59,274 nucleotides of DNA, from assembly GCA_002890675.1 (NCBI GenBank), contig PEFW01000013.1, forward strand, positions 1 through 59,274, in the 5' to 3' direction. Source of the DNA: Candidatus Methylaffinis lahnbergensis (GTDB lineage Bacteria > Pseudomonadota > Alphaproteobacteria > Rhizobiales > Beijerinckiaceae). Position 1 is the first letter of the stretch; every line of letters begins with the position of its first letter. Position numbers and translations under genes: made by a program. Positions 19,190-27,747 of this stretch are shown in pieces. The notes under the pieces were generated by a model. That model made no database searches and was not told the DNA's origin. It saw only the letters and a program-made list of their open reading frames with translations.

Positions 19190-19907
19190 GATAAAGCCCT
19201 TCGGGCGGGGCGACCATGCCGCAGCGGCGGCGGTCGCGCGCGTCGAGCGCGGCCCGCAGATCGGCGGCGCTCCATTTGCCGGAGCCGACATGTTCGAGCG
19301 AGCCGGCGATCGCCCGCACCTGGGTGTGCAGAAACGAGCGCGCGCTTACGCTGATCTGAATTTCTTCACCGGTCCGCATGACATCGAGCCGTTCCAGCGT
19401 CCGCACCGGGCTGTCCGCCTGGCACTCTGACCCGCGAAAAGTCGAGAAGTCATGCCGCCCAACAAGATGCCGCGCCGCCGCTTGCATGGCGCCGGCATCG
19501 AGCTTTCGCTTGACAAGCCAGGCATGGCCTCGCCCCACCGTCAAGGGCGCGCGGCGATTGATGATCCTGTAGAGATAATGGCGCCGAACCGCCGAGACCC
19601 GCGCATCGAAATCCTCGGACACGCGTTCGGCGGCCAAAATGGCGACCGGGTGCGGCCGCATGTGCGCGTTCAGGCCATCGCGCAAAACATCGCTCCGCCA
19701 ATCTTTACCGAGATCGGCATGCGCCACCTGGCCCATGGCGTGGACGCCGGTATCCGTGCGCCCGGCGCCGCGTATTGCGACTCTTTCGCCACAAAGAGCG
19801 TTAAGCGCGGTTTCGATGACTTCTTGCACGGAAAGCCCATTGGTCTGCCGCTGCCAGCCGACGAAGGGCGCGCCATCATATTCGAGGGTAAGTTTATAGC
19901 GCGGCAT
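19143..19907 (-). CDS. truA: tRNA pseudouridine synthase A
   Basis: TruA makes pseudouridine at positions 38-40 of tRNAs. The 254-residue protein starts [20 protein letters not shown], has the catalytic aspartate in [16 protein letters not shown] (about residue 52), and later [13 protein letters not shown] and [17 protein letters not shown]. Length and motif order are normal. It begins 7 bases after fmt ends, so fmt-truA is an operon, as in many alphaproteobacteria. The def gene that often precedes fmt is not here. Confidence 0.96.
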   Translation of the reverse strand: MPRYKLTLEYDGAPFVGWQRQTNGLSVQEVIETALNALCGERVAIRGAGRTDTGVHAMGQVAHADLGKDWRSDVLRDGLNAHMRPHPVAILAAERVSEDFDARVSAVRRHYLYRIINRRAPLTVGRGHAWLVKRKLDAGAMQAAARHLVGRHDFSTFRGSECQADSPVRTLERLDVMRTGEEIQISVSARSFLHTQVRAIAGSLEHVGSGKWSAADLRAALDARDRRRCGMVAPPEGLYLMSVDYEPHAPPAPR

Positions 19908-19914
19908 CGGTCAT

Positions 19915-20892
19915 CTAGGCGAGCAACATTCCCTTGGCTATTCGCGCGCCGCGCAAAAAATCCCCGGCCGGCATCGGCGCCTTACCCGAACGTTGCACCT
20001 CAAGAACGCGCAGAGCCCCTTCGCCGCAGGCGATCGTAAGGAAATCGTCGAGAACGCGGCCGGGCGTCCCGGCTCCTTCCGCGATCCGCGTACGAAAAAC
20101 TTTCACACGCTCCGATCGCTTGCCAAGACCGGCCTCGAAAAACGCGCCGGGAAACGGCGCCAGACCGCGAATCAGATTGTGTACGTCCGATGCCGGTTTT
20201 CTCCAATCGATCCGCGCTTCCGATTTGTCGATTTTATGCGCGTAGATGACGCCGGCCTCTGCCTGCGGGGTAAAGGCAAGCCCCTCCAGCATCGCCAAGG
20301 CGCGGGTCATCAGACCGGCGCCGATCAAAGCCAGCGTTTCACGGATTTCACCGGCATTCGCATCGGGGCCAATTGCGATGCGCTCGGCGAGCGCGACCGG
20401 GCCGGTATCGAGACCTTCCTCCATGCGCATCACGACGACGCCGGTCTCAAGGTCGCCCGCCATGATGGTGCGCTCAATCGGCGCCGCGCCGCGCCATCGC
20501 GGCAGCAGCGAAGCATGCAGGTTGAGGCAGCCCTTTGCCGGGATCTCGAGAAGTGCTCGCGGCAGGATCAAGCCGTAGGCGGCGACTACCACCACGTCGG
20601 GTTTGAATTCGCGTAGGGTCGCCACTGCATCTGCGGAGCGAAGTGTTCGCGGCGTAACCACCTCGATGCCAAAACGCCGCGCCGCCGCATGAACGGGCGA
20701 TGGTACCGGTTCGAGGCCGCGCGGTCCGCCGGGTTGCGGCGCACGGGTATAGACCGCCGTCACAATGTGACCCTCGGCTATGATTCCGGCGAGCGTGGGC
20801 ACCGCGAATTCCGGGGTTCCCATAAAGACGATGCGCAACTGTCCCGGCCTGATGTTGGGGTTCTCTGGACTGCGAGAGATGAAACTGGGCAC
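19915..20892 (-). CDS. fmt: Methionyl-tRNA formyltransferase
   Basis: Fmt formylates initiator Met-tRNA using 10-formyltetrahydrofolate. The 325-residue frame contains [16 protein letters not shown], the formyl-donor and catalytic site region [18 protein letters not shown], then [15 protein letters not shown] and the C-terminal tRNA-binding domain ([20 protein letters not shown]). The frame begins at GTG 20892. A TTG at 20838, giving (M)[10 protein letters not shown], matches the usual family start better and may be the true one. Co-transcribed with truA. Confidence 0.95.
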   Translation of the reverse strand: MPSFISRSPENPNIRPGQLRIVFMGTPEFAVPTLAGIIAEGHIVTAVYTRAPQPGGPRGLEPVPSPVHAAARRFGIEVVTPRTLRSADAVATLREFKPDVVVVAAYGLILPRALLEIPAKGCLNLHASLLPRWRGAAPIERTIMAGDLETGVVVMRMEEGLDTGPVALAERIAIGPDANAGEIRETLALIGAGLMTRALAMLEGLAFTPQAEAGVIYAHKIDKSEARIDWRKPASDVHNLIRGLAPFPGAFFEAGLGKRSERVKVFRTRIAEGAGTPGRVLDDFLTIACGEGALRVLEVQRSGKAPMPAGDFLRGARIAKGMLLA

Positions 20893-21076
20893 CGCTAGAA
20901 AATCAAGCTTAAGCTGAAATGAATGCCACTCTGCCCCGACACCGGTTCCAATTTCGCATCAGACTTATGCAACAAAATATGTTTTCGATATCAACGGCCT
21001 AATTTTCTTGCATAATAGGAGAAGGTTATCCTGCGCCGTCATGTCCGGTGCTGAAAGCGCTGCGGCGCCCCAAAAA

Positions 21077-21505
21077 CTAAAACGGAACGTCGAATGACGT
21101 GCACGACTGGCTCTTCGAGCAGGCTGGAACGCTCCGAATACATTCGACATATTTGCTGTCTCGCAAGCGAACGCATTGCTGCTCGTCGATTCCTCTTTTA
21201 CACGCGACGACATCCTCCGTTCCTGCCTTTTGGGCCGAGAGTGTCAGGATCGTTATACTTGTAGGGACATCGAGTACGAAGGCGAGGGCATATTGGGTCA
21301 ACCTAGCTCGCTTCGTAACCATCTTTCGTACTTCAGGGACGAGTATAGGATCGGTATCGTCTTGCAAGCGCTCTATCCATTCTTTGTACACGCCGAGGCA
21401 GTAATGGATCTTGATGAGGGTGTCTGCATTGACCGTTACTCGTGACTCTTGAGCAACCACCGACGTAGCCAAAAAAATTACCACAGACCACCAAAGTATT
21501 TTCAT
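21077..21505 (-). CDS. Small secreted Cys-containing protein of unknown function
   Basis: A 142-residue protein with a clear signal peptide (MKILWWSVVIFLATSVVAQ, cleavage likely after VVA or AQ). The mature part is mostly helical and carries six cysteines, four of them in the last 45 residues (VACKRG, EQQCVRL, VECIRSVPACSKSQSC), which could form disulfides in the periplasm. I do not recognise the family. It starts a run of accessory genes with AT-richer composition than the flanking fmt. It lies next to the HEPN/AbiU2-like gene on the same strand. Confidence 0.65.
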   Translation of the reverse strand: MKILWWSVVIFLATSVVAQESRVTVNADTLIKIHYCLGVYKEWIERLQDDTDPILVPEVRKMVTKRARLTQYALAFVLDVPTSITILTLSAQKAGTEDVVACKRGIDEQQCVRLRDSKYVECIRSVPACSKSQSCTSFDVPF

Positions 21506-21542
21506 TGGGGCCGCCCCTCGTGCGTGAACAATGTCAAGATGC

Positions 21543-22130
21543 TCAAGATGCTACAGAGCCCCAGAATTTGGAGGCGCGCCCCTGCCAATCTTGCCGGTGC
21601 TGACCAAACTCTATACGGCAGCTCGAACCAATCAAATCATTAAGGTTATTAACTATTGTTATGGTCGCTTCGAAAACTCGGCGCTCATCACCGTTTAGGA
21701 CTCGGCGAGAGTTACTCTTGCTTCTAGGATCAGGCGCATTCGGATCGGCCCTGTGAGCGAGGCCGACATTTCGGAAACCGCGCAAGGCCTCAAGTTCAAC
21801 CGACTTCTCGATCTTTTTCACATCTGCTTGCCATTGCGCGCCCGCAGCCTGATCACTCACCAGACTGGGGACTTTGCGGAGTCTGCGTGCGACCTCGGTT
21901 ATCCGAGCGGTGCCACGTGTCTTATCCCAAATGCGGCACAGTGTAGTAATCACGCCCAATTGGAGAGCTTCGGAAACGACATTGAACCCCTCGTGAATTT
22001 GGCGGCGGTTGACGCGGTCTATCAGTGCAGGATCACGCCCAGAGGGTGCAAATAGCTCATAATACGCAACAGCCTGATCAAGCTCATCGCTGATCGTCTG
22101 TGCCAACTGCACGATCGCGATTTTTGACAT
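21543..22130 (-). CDS. HEPN/AbiU2-like domain protein
   Basis: A 195-residue, mainly helical protein. The arrangement of a middle helix with ITTLCRIWDKTRG, a segment RLRKVPSLV, and a later FRNVGLAHRADPNAP resembles the AbiU2-type HEPN domain, in which an R-x(4-6)-H motif (here R-N-V-G-L-A-H) near the end of the last helices can act in RNA cleavage. AbiU2 proteins occur in phage-abortive systems, but many relatives have no known role. No antitoxin-like partner gene is adjacent; the neighbour is a secreted protein. Family placement is by pattern only. Confidence 0.5.
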   Translation of the reverse strand: MSKIAIVQLAQTISDELDQAVAYYELFAPSGRDPALIDRVNRRQIHEGFNVVSEALQLGVITTLCRIWDKTRGTARITEVARRLRKVPSLVSDQAAGAQWQADVKKIEKSVELEALRGFRNVGLAHRADPNAPDPRSKSNSRRVLNGDERRVFEATITIVNNLNDLIGSSCRIEFGQHRQDWQGRASKFWGSVAS

Positions 22131-22409
22131 TCTTTCGAACTTCCTCTCTTCTTAGATGTTTGTGCTATCGCCAATCGCGCAAGGCAGCGCAAGTCGCATA
22201 ACGCCCGTTCCGTTAAATCGCGTCCTGCCACGAAAGCCTTCAACTCTCACACGCCGCGCAAGCGGCAGGGACGACGAGCACGCCCACCTGATCACGTCAT
22301 GCTGTGGAAGTGCGCTGATACTGCTCGATGTCGGGCCGTCGTTGCAAAAATGAATAATGCACCCTGGCAAGGGAGGGCCGCTCGCAAGCGGCCGCGAGGA
22401 AATGCGTAG

Positions 22410-22789
22410 TCAGACACTTATCGAAGGCTTGTATATCACCCACAGCCACGTGCCGTCGATCTGCTTCCCACGATACCATTTGGAAGGCGCGTCGAAGTGA
22501 GCGCCAAGTTCTCACGTAGCATCGAAGGCCGCTGGTCCCCGAGATCAAATGTTCGCCCTGTCGCCAGCAGGTCGGTATAGAACTTGCGAATAGCGTCAGT
22601 GCCAACTGCGATCCGTCCGTCTCCGCGGGCGAGCGCAGCGCCCGGTTCATATAAGGCGACCATCCCTTCACTGCGTCCTTTGAGGCAGAATTCCAGACGA
22701 ATTCCGTGGCTGCAACGCGTTTGAGACGTCTCAGTTAAGGAGAGATCGCCGGAAATGCGGATCATGGCGATGATCTCGCGCAGATCCAC
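22410..22789 (-). pseudogene. SnoaL/NTF2-like domain protein, frameshifted
   Basis: The minus strand reads the start of a nuclear-transport-factor-2-like fold (GMVALYEPGAALARGDGRIA, GTDAIRKFYTDLLATG, LALTSTRLPNG). It then loses frame, giving GSRSTARGCG and a stop. In another frame the expected ending appears as KQIDGTWLWVIYKPSISV and stops at 22410. About ten residues between the two parts (the usual AEVARRQ-type strand) are missing, so a deletion rather than a simple indel is likely. Intact relatives are small orphan proteins of DUF4440 or SnoaL type. Confidence 0.7.
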
Positions 22790-22793
22790 TTTT

Positions 22794-23504
22794 TCAAATT
22801 CTTATGCGTGCAAAAGCTTCTCCGATGATGAGCACCTTCGAGCCGTTTTCTCCGACACGATATCCACCATCTTCAAAATGAGCCTTCGCCATATCGCGCA
22901 ACGTCTGTAGACGTACCTTGTGGCGTTCGTTTTCAAAACGCCATTTGTCTGCCGGATGCTCCTGCGCTATACGCAGGACATCGTCGCTGGCGATCACGTT
23001 CCGGATCATACGAACACCGCCGATTTCTGTGTCAGAACCGGTCAGCGAGAAAATGACTTTCTTTTCGAACGTTGATAAATCAAGCAGATGCGCCAACACA
23101 CCATCGGCAAAATGCGGTACAAGAACATTGCGCGCCGCTTCAAGAATCGCTCCCTGATGCTTTGGATTCGAATCCTTTATGAATCGATGTACCCAATCAC
23201 ATCGATAGGCTGCCGCTATGAGCCATTTACGAACCTTGTCACCATGAATAATGGTGTCGACATGCTCGACCATACCGAGATTCCTCAATTTTAAAGTTCG
23301 ATATCCTTCTCTGTCGACATCCGAAATCTCATTCACAGAGTGCACATAGCGGTGCATATCGCGATTCCCGCGGGACTGCCAGAGTGTCTTGAACCAGGCA
23401 TAAATGCCTCCTGCACCCATCAGCAAGAAAATGGAGTTGTAAAAGACTGAAACGTGGATGGGCTTTATCACAAACCCAAAGATATGCATCACATTGTCGT
23501 CCAT
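22794..23504 (-). CDS. Membrane-anchored protein of unknown function
   Basis: A 236-residue protein with one N-terminal hydrophobic segment (about residues 16-38, HVSVFYNSIFLLMGAGGIYAW) followed by a soluble, helix-rich cytoplasmic part without recognisable motifs. It contains a short segment LRNLGMVEHVDTIIHGDKVRK and a hydrophobic stretch GVLAHLLDLSTFEKKVIFSL. I do not recognise the family. It is transcribed away from the next membrane protein at 23760, with 255 bases between their starts. The base composition is more AT-rich than in the core genes, in keeping with acquired DNA. Confidence 0.65.
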   Translation of the reverse strand: MDDNVMHIFGFVIKPIHVSVFYNSIFLLMGAGGIYAWFKTLWQSRGNRDMHRYVHSVNEISDVDREGYRTLKLRNLGMVEHVDTIIHGDKVRKWLIAAAYRCDWVHRFIKDSNPKHQGAILEAARNVLVPHFADGVLAHLLDLSTFEKKVIFSLTGSDTEIGGVRMIRNVIASDDVLRIAQEHPADKWRFENERHKVRLQTLRDMAKAHFEDGGYRVGENGSKVLIIGEAFARIRI

Positions 23505-23759
23505 TTGGGTTCCCTTCGACCGTTTCTAACTAGGCTCAGACAATACTCAGCTGTGATCTTCCGGGAGCGACCAACGGCGGCAAGCGGCGGGGTCGATTTC
23601 AACCATAATCACAATGATATCAAGTTCATAAATGCTGTTGCGAAAATCTTAATTCTGCACCAGGGAGCCGACTCCAAAGTCCAGCACTTAGGGATTATCT
23701 TTTCAGATCGAGGCAGTCGAGAGGCGGCCCTTATCCACGCCAATCAACAGGAGCATCTC

Positions 23760-24311
23760 ATGGCGATCGACGTCAAGACAATCGAGCGGGGGGCATTGCA
23801 CGAAGCGAAGGAATTCTTCTGGGTCTTTTTATATCTTTACCTCTGCATCGGGATGCTCGTCGTCTATAAATCGTTGATTTTGAAAGTATATGGAACTGAG
23901 TTTGCGCCGTACGGCTTCGCTCTCGTGAAGGCCGCCATCCTCGGCAAGTTCATACTCATAGGACAGGCGCTCCCCATGGGTAGGAGGTTTGACCAAATGC
24001 CGTTGATCTATCCAACCCTCTACAAAGCCTTCATCTTTTTCATTTTGTTGGTTGCGCTTTCCGTCGCCGAAGAAGCGGTTGTCGGGATGTGGCATGGCGA
24101 GGCGTTTGGTGAGGCGGTCTCGCATTTTTATGGGGGCACTCTGCCGGGCGTATTGGCTGGCTGTTTAGTCACTTTCTTTTTCTTGGTGCCCTACTTTGCC
24201 CTGCGGCAACTGGGTGACGTTCTCGGAAAGGGTCGCCTTTTCGATTTGTTTTTCAAGAAGAGCGGCTCAGCTAAGGGTATGGACGACTCCCCTCGAGTTC
24301 CTGCCGCTTAG
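23760..24311 (+). CDS. Four-helix integral membrane protein of unknown function
   Basis: From ATG 23760, preceded by AGGAG, the protein has 183 residues: a short amphipathic start (MAIDVKTIERGALHEAKEF), then about four transmembrane helices (FFWVFLYLYLCIGMLVVY; FALVKAAILGKFILIGQAL; KAFIFFILLVALSVAEEAV; TLPGVLAGCLVTFFFLVPYF) and a polar Lys/Ser tail. A longer frame reaches 23454, but its first 100 residues have no coding look. The tail REL QLGDVLGKGRLFDLFFKK is charged. No known family is evident to me; small proteins of this layout are common orphan genes in alphaproteobacteria. Confidence 0.7.
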   Translation: MAIDVKTIERGALHEAKEFFWVFLYLYLCIGMLVVYKSLILKVYGTEFAPYGFALVKAAILGKFILIGQALPMGRRFDQMPLIYPTLYKAFIFFILLVALSVAEEAVVGMWHGEAFGEAVSHFYGGTLPGVLAGCLVTFFFLVPYFALRQLGDVLGKGRLFDLFFKKSGSAKGMDDSPRVPAA

Positions 24312-24707
24312 AACAGCATAATAATGCGCGCTACCGTGTTGAAGTTGAAAAAACCGCGATGTCGCAATCGGAATCCGGCTGCGCGTCGCCGCGCGCGGTC
24401 TTTTTGAAGCGCCCTTGATGCCGTGCTGATGGTGATGCGATCCCCGCGCAGGAGCAACCCAAACCTGCCATTTCGGACGGGTCGGTCGCATAATTCCCCA
24501 ATACGGAACGCGCCGCGGGCCGCGGGAGAAAGTACGTCTCATGAGGGCAGTTTTCGCCCGGGCAACCGATAAACCCGGCGCGTCGAATATGGATCGCCCT
24601 TTTATCCACCGCCAGGCGCGTCCCCAGCTAGAGCATCATGCTCTCTTCGTGGCGTCGGAAGGGGAAATTCGGCCAAATCGAATTTCGACGCTTGATTTGG
24701 GACCGGT
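24312..24707. other. Intergenic region with a short perfect palindrome
   Basis: No gene is supported in these 396 bases, which lie between the ends of two convergent genes. A perfect palindrome agagcat-c-atgctct lies at 24630-24644. It resembles the arms of the palindromic repeats scattered through Rhizobiales genomes, but it is too short to name. Confidence 0.5.
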
Positions 24708-26549
24708 CTAATCGAGTTCGAAAGCGTTCATATAATCGTGGGCAAGCGCGGGGTTCTGTTTGTCTTTGCGAAGAATGCAGTGCCCTACCGCGAGGAAGTC
24801 GATTTCGCTTCCCATGAAACAGCGAAACGCATCCTCCGGGGTGCAGACGATGGGCTCGCCACGGACGTTGAAGCTTGTGTTAATGAGGACAGGACAGCCC
24901 GTCAATTCCTCGAACCGGCTGATCAATGCGTGATAGCGCGGGTTCGTCTCCTTATGAACGGTCTGGATGCGAGCCGAATAATCGACATGGGTGACGGCTG
25001 GAATATCCGAGCGCACGACGTTCAATTTGTCGATGCCAAAGAGCGCTTGTTCGTCCTCCGACATTTTGCGGCAGCGTGCGGGCTTCACATTCGCGACGAG
25101 CAACATATAGGGCGAATCCATGTCGATCTCGAACCAAGCTGCGACGTGTTCGCGCAACACCGACGGCGCGAAAGGGCGGAAGCTTTCGCGGTACTTCACC
25201 TTAAGGTTTAGCGCTTTCTGCATCGTTGGCGAACGCGGATCGCCAAGTATCGAGCGATTGCCGAGCGCGCGCGGACCAAACTCCATCCGGCCTTGATGCC
25301 AGCCGACCGCCTGCCCGTTGGCGAGCGCCATGGCCGTCGCGTCGATCAGTTCGTCGTCGTCGACAATGTTGAAGATGGCGCCAATCGTCGCGAGCCGCCG
25401 TTCGATATCGGCTTGGGCGTAACTCGGTCCAAGATAGGCGCCCTGCATGGCATCAGGCTGGCGCGCGATGTCCTTGCGCTCGCTCCCATGATTTTCATCG
25501 TAATAGGTGGCAAGCGCCGCGCCGAGAGCGCCGCCCGCGTCGCCGGCCGCCGGCTGAATGAAAATCCGGTCGAAGCAGCCATCGCGAAAAACTTTGCCAT
25601 TAGCGACACAATTCAAAGCCACGCCTCCCGCGAGGCAAAGATCCCGCAGCCCGGTTTGCGTCGAAAGCGACCGCGTCAGGCGCAGCACGACCTCGTCGGT
25701 TACCGCTTGGATCGAAGCCGCGAGATCCATATGACGTTGTTCGAGCAATTGATCGGCGCGGCGGGGCGGACCGCCGAACAACGCATCGAACCGATGATCG
25801 GTCATTGTAAGGCCGGTGCAGAAAGAAAAATAATCGAGGTTCAGCTTGAACGAGCCATCCGGCTTCACATCGATCAGATGCTCGAAAATCGCTTTCGCAT
25901 AGGCAGGTTTGCCATAGGGCGCAAGGCCCATGACTTTGTATTCGCCGGAATTGACCTTGAAGCCAGTGTAATAGGTGAATGCCGAATAGAGGAGTCCGAG
26001 CGAATGTGGAAAATGAATTTCCTTGATGATCTTCAAGTCGTCGCCGCGGCCGATCGCGGCCGAGGTCGTCGCCCATTCGCCGACGCCGTCCATAGTCAAC
26101 ACCAACGCCGATGTAAACGGCGCCGGGTAAAAGGCCGATGCGGCGTGCGAAAAATGATGTTCGCAAAAGCGCAATTTGGCCTTGTCGCCGAGCGCTGGAG
26201 TGATTCCCGCGAGTTCGCCCAGCAAAAGATCGCGCTGAAATAGCTTTTCCCCGATCCACAGCGGCATGGCTTTGCGGAACGAAGCAAAGCCGCGCGGCGC
26301 GAAGGCGAGATAGGTTTCGAGAAGCCGCTCGAACTTCAGGAATGGCTTTTCATAAAAGACGACGCGATCGACTCCGCCATCGTGGATTTTGGCCTCGGCG
26401 AGGCAGTAAGCGATGGCATTGGCGGGAAAACTCGGGTCGTGTTTCTTGCGGGTGAACCGCTCTTCTTGGGCAGCCGCGATGATCTCGCCATCGCGGACGA
26501 GCGCGGCGGCGCTGTCGTGAAAGAAAGCCGAAATGCCGAGGACGAGCAT
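24708..26549 (-). CDS. Carbamoyltransferase (NodU/CmcH/TobZ family)
   Basis: The enzyme family transfers a carbamoyl group from carbamoyl phosphate, by way of an adenylated intermediate, to a hydroxyl of a sugar or natural product. About 613 residues. The N-terminal kinase-like fold is visible (LGISAFFHDSAAALVRDG, AAAQEERFTRKKHD, CEHHFSHAASAFYPAPF, LTMDGVGEWATT), as is the C-terminal YrdC-like part (GWHQGRMEFGPRALGNRSIL, FRPFAPSVL, INTSFNVRGEPIVCTPEDA). ATG at 26549 is taken as start; a TTG precedes it. It is the last gene of a three-gene unit with DUF5989 and SxtJ proteins, a set found in polysaccharide and toxin clusters. The true acceptor is unknown. Confidence 0.93.
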   Translation of the reverse strand: MLVLGISAFFHDSAAALVRDGEIIAAAQEERFTRKKHDPSFPANAIAYCLAEAKIHDGGVDRVVFYEKPFLKFERLLETYLAFAPRGFASFRKAMPLWIGEKLFQRDLLLGELAGITPALGDKAKLRFCEHHFSHAASAFYPAPFTSALVLTMDGVGEWATTSAAIGRGDDLKIIKEIHFPHSLGLLYSAFTYYTGFKVNSGEYKVMGLAPYGKPAYAKAIFEHLIDVKPDGSFKLNLDYFSFCTGLTMTDHRFDALFGGPPRRADQLLEQRHMDLAASIQAVTDEVVLRLTRSLSTQTGLRDLCLAGGVALNCVANGKVFRDGCFDRIFIQPAAGDAGGALGAALATYYDENHGSERKDIARQPDAMQGAYLGPSYAQADIERRLATIGAIFNIVDDDELIDATAMALANGQAVGWHQGRMEFGPRALGNRSILGDPRSPTMQKALNLKVKYRESFRPFAPSVLREHVAAWFEIDMDSPYMLLVANVKPARCRKMSEDEQALFGIDKLNVVRSDIPAVTHVDYSARIQTVHKETNPRYHALISRFEELTGCPVLINTSFNVRGEPIVCTPEDAFRCFMGSEIDFLAVGHCILRKDKQNPALAHDYMNAFELD

Positions 26550-26559
26550 CAAAGCCCGT

Positions 26560-26709
26560 TCAAAACAGCGTATAGATGAAAGGCGCGACGACCGAGCCTT
26601 GGCTCAACACGAACAAGCCGCCGAAAATCAGGAACAGGACCAGAAGCGGGAGGAGCCAGAATTTTTTTCGCGCGCCCAAGAACTCGAAAAGCTCGGCAAG
26701 AAGTGTCAT
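26560..26709 (-). CDS. DUF5989 family small membrane protein
   Basis: A 49-residue protein, MTLLAELFEFLGARKKFW followed by a single hydrophobic helix (LLPLLVLFLIFGGLFVL) and the tail SQGSVVAPFIYTLF. This pattern (…EFL..RKK.WL.P……GS..APF.Y..F) is that of DUF5989, which is encoded next to carbamoyltransferases and SxtJ proteins. A strong ribosome binding site (AAGGAGATATCC) lies directly before the ATG. It begins 12 bases after the sxtJ-like stop and ends 10 bases before the carbamoyltransferase ATG. The function is unknown; a scaffold or membrane anchor for the transferase is my inference. Confidence 0.85.
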   Translation of the reverse strand: MTLLAELFEFLGARKKFWLLPLLVLFLIFGGLFVLSQGSVVAPFIYTLF

Positions 26710-26721
26710 GGATATCTCCTT

Positions 26722-27147
26722 TTAGAATTGTTTATTGAATGTTCCTCGCGACGGACCCGGCGGCTCGCGCGCGATCCAATAGGTCGGGGCATCGCCCTTT
26801 ATCTCCAGGCGGAGCAGGTCCTTGCCTTTCCAGCGTAGATACCAGCCGAACGGAACGACGGCTCCGAAAAATAGAAGCCCCATGACGATCGGATTAACGA
26901 TCATGTTCAAGGCGAAGCCCAGCTTGAACCATGCACGATTGAGCGGCGTCAGCCAAACCGGGACAAGGAGCCCGACAGAAAGAAAGCCGACGGAGGCGGC
27001 AATCAGCCACCATCTCGGCGAACCGGCCTGGTGGAGCAAAGGCCAAAGGCCAAAGACCGCAAAAAAAGCGCCAAAGGCGACGCCGAACTTCCGGTTCGAC
27101 CCGAGAGCGATTTTGCGAAAGCTCAAAACCGTTTCATGAGTTTGCAT
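26722..27147 (-). CDS. SxtJ family membrane protein
   Basis: About 141 residues from ATG 27147, which has AGGGTG upstream; a longer frame to 27192 is less likely. It has an N-terminal SFRKIALGSNRKFGVAFGAF motif, then helices FGAFFAVFGLWPLLHQAG, WWLIAASVGFLSVGLLVPVW and IVNPIVMGLLFFGAVVPFG, with the conserved TPLNRAWFKLGFAL loop and the ending WKGKDLLRLEIK. SxtJ was named from the saxitoxin cluster of cyanobacteria, but its role remains unproven. The location as first gene of the cassette with DUF5989 and a carbamoyltransferase matches the usual arrangement. Confidence 0.85.
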   Translation of the reverse strand: MQTHETVLSFRKIALGSNRKFGVAFGAFFAVFGLWPLLHQAGSPRWWLIAASVGFLSVGLLVPVWLTPLNRAWFKLGFALNMIVNPIVMGLLFFGAVVPFGWYLRWKGKDLLRLEIKGDAPTYWIAREPPGPSRGTFNKQF

Positions 27148-27164
27148 TAGACACCCTAGGGCCG

Positions 27165-27202
27165 ATAGAATTTCTATAGCGCGTTTTTCCAAATTTATGC
27201 AA
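27165..27202 (-). promoter_or_regulatory. Predicted promoter of the SxtJ-DUF5989-carbamoyltransferase unit with overlapping palindrome
   Basis: On the minus strand TTGCAT (27202-27197) and TATAGA (27178-27173) are 18 bases apart, about 25 bases before the SxtJ start. A perfect palindrome ATAGAA-A-TTCTAT (27177-27165) overlaps the -10 element, so a repressor could act here. No regulator gene is adjacent. Confidence 0.4.
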
Positions 27203-27569
27203 TGCCATAATTAGACGCCATCGTCCGGCTGGCGCCATCCCGCTCGAATGGAACGACGAGTTTGCCGAGCGACGCGCAAGCCCCATGACACTGGAAACGC
27301 TCGCACCTTTGCGCGATGATGAAATTGTCGGGCTGCCCGCCGCGGCCGCCTGATCGACAAGGCCGACGCCTCCGATCGCGGCGATCGTGCCGCTACAGCC
27401 GCACCACGCCACGGGACACTATCCGTCGTGCATGAGGCATTTTGGTTGCCGATTCACGGAAGACCCGGACCGTATGTAAAATGATGCAGCGCTCGCTGCT
27501 CAGCAAACGACCTCCAAGCCGCCGAAATATGGATCGCATCAAAGGCATTTGATGCGCTTCGCTCAAGAC

Positions 27570-27726
27570 ATCTGGGAGAATCCGCGCGGCAACCGGCTCG
27601 GCCGCGGCGTCTGGAACAATTGCGAGGCGATCATCGCGGCGTGTTGCGGGGCCCTGGAACGCCTATGGCCAAATCCGAGCTCATGGCCTCAATTGGACCA
27701 GAGATTGGGCGAAGGTCAAGAGTTAA
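27570..27726 (+). mobile_element. Remnant of an IS630-type transposase (C-terminal end)
   Basis: The plus strand reads ENPRGNRLGRGVWNNCEAII, then AACCGALERLWPNPELMASIG, a shift of one base, and TRDWAKVKS with TAA at 27724-27726. The pattern (N-R-L…Y-E-A-I-I…C-C-A-W…I-T-S-I-G-x-R-D-W-A) is that of the last 50 residues of IS630-family transposases, which follow the DDE domain. The rest of the element is missing and no terminal repeats are visible, so it is an old relic. It separates the carbamoyltransferase cassette from the Rieske-P450 gene. The 420 bases upstream (27148-27569) hold the cassette promoter and no other gene I can support. Confidence 0.6.
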
Positions 27727-27747
27727 GGCGGTTGACTTGGCGGTGGT

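Noticed and set aside
23155..23175. T-loop-like gattcgaatcc
   Set aside because: Lies inside a coding frame and no cloverleaf fits.
24331..24609. Minus-strand open frame with several cysteines
   Set aside because: The cysteine spacing matches no known motif and no ribosome binding site was found; probably chance.
27134..27412. Minus-strand open frame upstream of the SxtJ gene
   Set aside because: Low-complexity Ser/Ala-rich translation that overlaps the SxtJ start region and the predicted promoter; no homology signal seen.
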